From the NCBI GenBank assembly GCA_037447655.1, contig JBBHKE010002996.1, positions 1-10,107 of the forward strand: a stretch of DNA of 10,107 bases, read 5' to 3'. A program made the position numbers and the translations under genes. The stretch's first letter is position 1, and each line of letters begins with the position of its first letter. Under the pieces are notes generated by a model, which saw only the letters and a program-made list of their open reading frames with translations, ran no database searches and was not told where the DNA came from. Positions 7,621-10,107 of the stretch are shown piece after piece. The DNA is from Zygnema cylindricum (taxonomy: Eukaryota > Streptophyta > Zygnematophyceae > Zygnematales > Zygnemataceae).

Positions 7621-8520
7621 ATTGTCCTCTCGAGCGCGTTAACTATTGAGGCTCAAGCCGAAGTTCCCGCGTTCTCTTCCCTTATAATCCAAATTCACCC
7701 AAGCGTGCAACAAAACATCATGCGCCACCAAATTCTAAGATTTATTTCGGGCGCTCCTTAGGGTTGAAGCGCGGAGTCGACTTCGATCGTCTTGGGGGCT
7801 TAGGCCGGAGCTTGGCTTGTTGCTACACTAATTTTCACTTCGCTCCATTTATCTTCTCCTAAATTTTTTGCTGTGCTTTACGGCTTGGCTTGTCCCACCC
7901 TTCCCTTTTAGGCTATTCCCTTCACATTTGTGGTCTGAATATAGTTAAGGAAGGGGTACATTTGCTACGTTGCTCAAACGTTGGGGAGCGATCAACAACA
8001 CACGACATGGTATGAGATGTAGTCGTTGCCGTGGGTTCTAAAGTAGGGTACACAGTCAAGCGCGAGGTGTCGCACATATTACCACCACGTTCTAAATCTA
8101 GGGGTATAGGGGGCCCTCATGTGGATCTTATTTTTTTACATGGCGCAGCGAGAACATTGGGGGGTGTAGTCCTTAAAGACCTTACAGAATCCCATGTTTC
8201 CGCGCGTGCGGCATTACATAGTGGTGTTGCGACTCGAGATGCAGTGGCTTTCAAAGAACGTGACTACGCGCACCCAAAACCACCTGATAGTTTCACACCA
8301 TTTGCTTTTGGATATATTTGGGACCTTATACTCGTCTTTTAACAACTTTTTGATAGACTCCGCTCGACGATCTTTCGAAGTTAGACGGCCCTACAACCCT
8401 TCTCCAACTCTCATGTCGGCTTTCTACCACCAACCCATCTTTGTCGCCCATTAACATTCCCAAGCTTCGGTCCTTATCCGACAGAGCATGGTGGTAATTG
8501 ATGGCCGAGGACTACGAGAC
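7621..8520. other. Locally GC-richer island containing a possible coding remnant
   Basis: G+C rises clearly above the flanking AT-rich DNA, and CG and GC are about equally frequent (47 and 49 by hand count over 7621-8460), unlike the block upstream. Pyrimidine-rich stretches at about 7840-7930 could be 5' leader-like sequence. The 108-codon open stretch at 8016-8342 lies inside. On the reverse strand a 65-codon frame without an internal stop runs from about 8530 down to 8336, just downstream of the + strand frame. Either could be a fragment of an old gene or transposon, but I recognise no family. Confidence 0.4.
8016..8342 (+). pseudogene. Possible coding relic, 108 open codons, unknown family
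   Basis: The frame is open between a TGA at 8013-8015 and a TAA at 8340-8342. It has no ATG near its start, only a GTG at 8031, so if real it is an internal exon or a truncated copy rather than a whole gene. G occupies the first codon position about twice as often as the second or third (about 39, 20 and 18 in the 103 codons from 8031), the bias seen in genuine genes. The peptide has a balanced amino-acid mix, including the stretch HVDLIFLHGAARTLGG in the middle third and a Pro-rich KPPDSFTPF near the end. The LxFxHG stretch recalls the oxyanion strand of alpha/beta hydrolases, but no GxSxG nucleophile elbow follows, so I do not assign that family. A transposon gene fragment is equally possible. 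Confidence 0.3.
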
Positions 8521-8851
8521 TTAACCCCGTGCCACTTGGCGCATAGATATTTACTTGGGCATAGTCTTAGGCTTTAGTGTCTAGGGTAGTTTGTAGTGTT
8601 TCAACAGTTTAGTTTTGTTGTACATGCTTTATTTTTTTTTCTTTTAGACTTTTAAACCACTTTTGTTGTGTTTTTCGTCCTTTATAATTTTGATCATCAA
8701 TTCTTTTTAGTGACAATCATGTTTTGTACTTTGATGTTATTACCATCGCGTTTTTGGAAAAAAAAAAAAAAATCTAATGTAACTACACCTTAGTATATTA
8801 GAATCTCTCGAGGATTCAATGTGCAGGAGGTTGTAAAAGTCAAAATTTAGA
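8521..8851. other. T-rich intergenic segment with a 15-base A run
   Basis: This stretch is T-rich on the + strand, including an 8-9 base T run near 8632, and has no useful open frame. An uninterrupted A15 run lies at 8758-8772. It could be the tail of a retroposed sequence or a simple homopolymer; I see no target-site duplication or SINE promoter boxes to favour retroposition. Confidence 0.45.
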
Positions 8852-9258
8852 TAACCGAAACCGACCGTTTTTTTTGTTCGAAATCTGAGTACCCGACGCT
8901 CGACTAGGTTTTGTCACGCTCCAAAATTGTTAACCGTTACCCGAAACGCGTTTACGAAAATAAAATTTAACCGAAACTGGATTTATTGCGACTACCCGTA
9001 TCCGCCCGTACCCGAAAAAGTACAAAATGATGTCATGTACTTCCACGATACCAAGAGTACAAAGTTCAATAATATTAGATGGTATGGATAGTACAAACCT
9101 TCAATTTTTTTCTTTTTTTGCTTACCCGACCGTAACCGATTTTTTTTTATTTTCGTGAATCATCCGCCCGAATTTGCCCGACCCCCCAAATTTGGCAACC
9201 GAATCCGTTCCGGATCCGACGCGGGCGGTTGGTTAACGGTCGGTTACGGTTTCGGTTA
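8852..9258. mobile_element. MITE-like inverted-repeat element built of CCG words
   Basis: TAACCGAAACCG at 8852-8863 is the exact reverse complement of 9247-9258. Similarity continues inward after a 6-base gap, with ACCGACCGTT-like sequence on both sides, so the arms pair over more than 20 bases. The interior of about 400 bp is filled with CCCG, ACCG and CCGA words, such as TACCCGTATCCGCCCGTACC near 8993, oriented mostly as C-rich on the left and switching to CGG/GGTT on the right. Length, terminal inverted repeats and absence of a gene fit a nonautonomous DNA transposon or a foldback element. I could not find a convincing target-site duplication, so the ends are provisional. Confidence 0.45.
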
Positions 9259-10107
9259 ACCTTTTGCGACCTCTGCAATGTGTCGAGATATCGATATATA
9301 TTGTCCTCAATTTTCCACAATACTGAACATTATTTAAGTTGACAACGATAAATCTATTACATCCTCGTACTTGTGCTTTTCCTCGTACTCCGACGCCAGT
9401 AGTGACAAATGCTTCCTAAGGGTATACCCCATGTGCATAAGTATGGGTTTTTTTCTGTCGTTTTGCTGTAAAACTTAGCGCCGTACTGCCTAAGTTCCAA
9501 CCGTACGAAGGAATCGCAAATTTGTAGAGTACAATTTGCGTCATCCTCTAACTTACGATGTACAAAAATTTGTAGTCTTGTGTTTTTCGACCCACTTTGA
9601 CGACAAAAAACGTCATCTTCAACCTTATCTTTAAAACACATGCGCGATGTGTTTTAAAACTAGGGATTTTCTATAAACAAATAGGAACATATATTCGCAC
9701 GTGTCGTAATATTCGAAAGTTTTCATACGATTTCTAAGGACAAATAAAAGGACAGAATTCGCTATTTTTTGTCCGTTTGCATTCTAATACGACAAAGAAA
9801 AGTACACAATTTGTTTGGATTTGTCCGTTTTCGTCCAATACGGATTTCTTTTTTGCATGGGTCTTCAAATTCAGATGCCATTTCACGTCGACCGGACAGG
9901 AGTCGCAAAGGCAAAGCGCCTCGTCTTCAACCGTGAAACGGCACAGGTTGGAATGCGCTACGTCTACAATGTCACGGTATGACATGCGACGTCACAAGCA
10001 GTTCCAAAAAATATCGTGCGACCACAGATTGTAGACGTTGACAGCCGTCACAGGTATTGTTGACGTATACAATCGTCACATGCGTAAGTTACGATTTCAT
10101 CATTACA
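9259..10107. other. AT-rich right flank, no gene supported
   Basis: Several open frames of 80-95 codons exist on both strands (9357-9641 minus, 9734-9985 minus, 9777-10034 plus). They overlap each other, have no recognised motif and look like chance frames. CG exceeds GC in the last 400 bases (roughly 30 to 16), but here CA exceeds AC and AT exceeds TA, as in normal DNA. Words such as GTCAC, TGACG and TTACGAT recur loosely. Confidence 0.4.
9630..9658. repeat. Perfect 29-bp palindromic hairpin, 12-bp arms
   Basis: TTTAAAACACAT at 9630-9641 is the exact reverse complement of ATGTGTTTTAAA at 9647-9658, with the 5-base loop GCGCG between them. No adjacent gene gives it a terminator role. It may be a foldback transposon tip, a protein-binding palindrome or a chance structure. 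Confidence 0.9.

Noticed and set aside
8758-8772. A15 run as the poly(A) tail of a retroposed gene or SINE
   Set aside because: No upstream gene-like sequence, promoter boxes or flanking target-site duplication could be found.
9357-10034. Frames of 83-94 codons on both strands at the right end
   Set aside because: They overlap one another on opposite strands, lack recognisable motifs, and are within chance length for DNA with this many CG-containing words.
1-10107. Whole window being a reversed, uncomplemented string
   Set aside because: Dinucleotide balance at 3661-4200 and in the last 330 bases is normal as given, CpG decay in the array fits the given direction, and a normal CCACGTGG context lies at 6.94 kb. 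Only the 4.2-6.7 kb part looks reversed.

Overview
The window looks like AT-rich nuclear DNA of a eukaryote, most likely a land plant. The reasons are long gene-free AT-rich tracts, a large diverged minisatellite, a CCG-rich inverted-repeat element of the sort common between plant genes, and a CACATG/CACGTG cluster. I see no bacterial operon structure, no rRNA or tRNA, no CRISPR array and no intact recognisable gene. Species and chromosome cannot be told from this sequence.

Layout. Bases 1-150 are a short non-repetitive flank. About 150-3675 is one large degenerate minisatellite with an 18-bp unit (consensus GGTGCGAGTCCTCCTCTT, roughly 190 units). Inside it lies a higher-order duplication with a 180-bp period (about 1180-1553). 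Long stretches of the array are open in a frame that reads as a Gly-Ala-Ser-Pro-Pro-Leu hexapeptide. Frameshifts interrupt that frame repeatedly, and repeat structure alone could keep it open. 3675-4200 is AT-rich unique DNA. 4200 to about 5770 is packed with TACG/CGTA/GTAC words and contains a small network of inverted and direct repeats. Its dinucleotide balance (TA above AT, CG above GC, AC above CA) is the opposite of the adjacent DNA, and the same bias continues more weakly to about 6.7 kb. 5770-7620 is AT-rich with a CACATG/CACGTG cluster near 6.88-6.95 kb and short repeats. 7620-8520 is visibly richer in G+C and holds a 108-codon open stretch (8016-8342) with a codon-like G periodicity, possibly the remnant of an exon or transposon gene. 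8580-8850 is T-rich with a 15-base A run. 8852-9258 is a MITE-like block of CCG words bounded by inverted repeats. The rest is AT-rich with one perfect 29-bp palindrome at 9630-9658.

No pathway or multi-gene system can be read here. The informative objects are the minisatellite and its internal evolution, the anomalous 4.2-6.7 kb block, the inverted-repeat element, and the possible coding relic at 8.0-8.3 kb. All counts given are hand counts made on the sequence; no alignment or database search was run.
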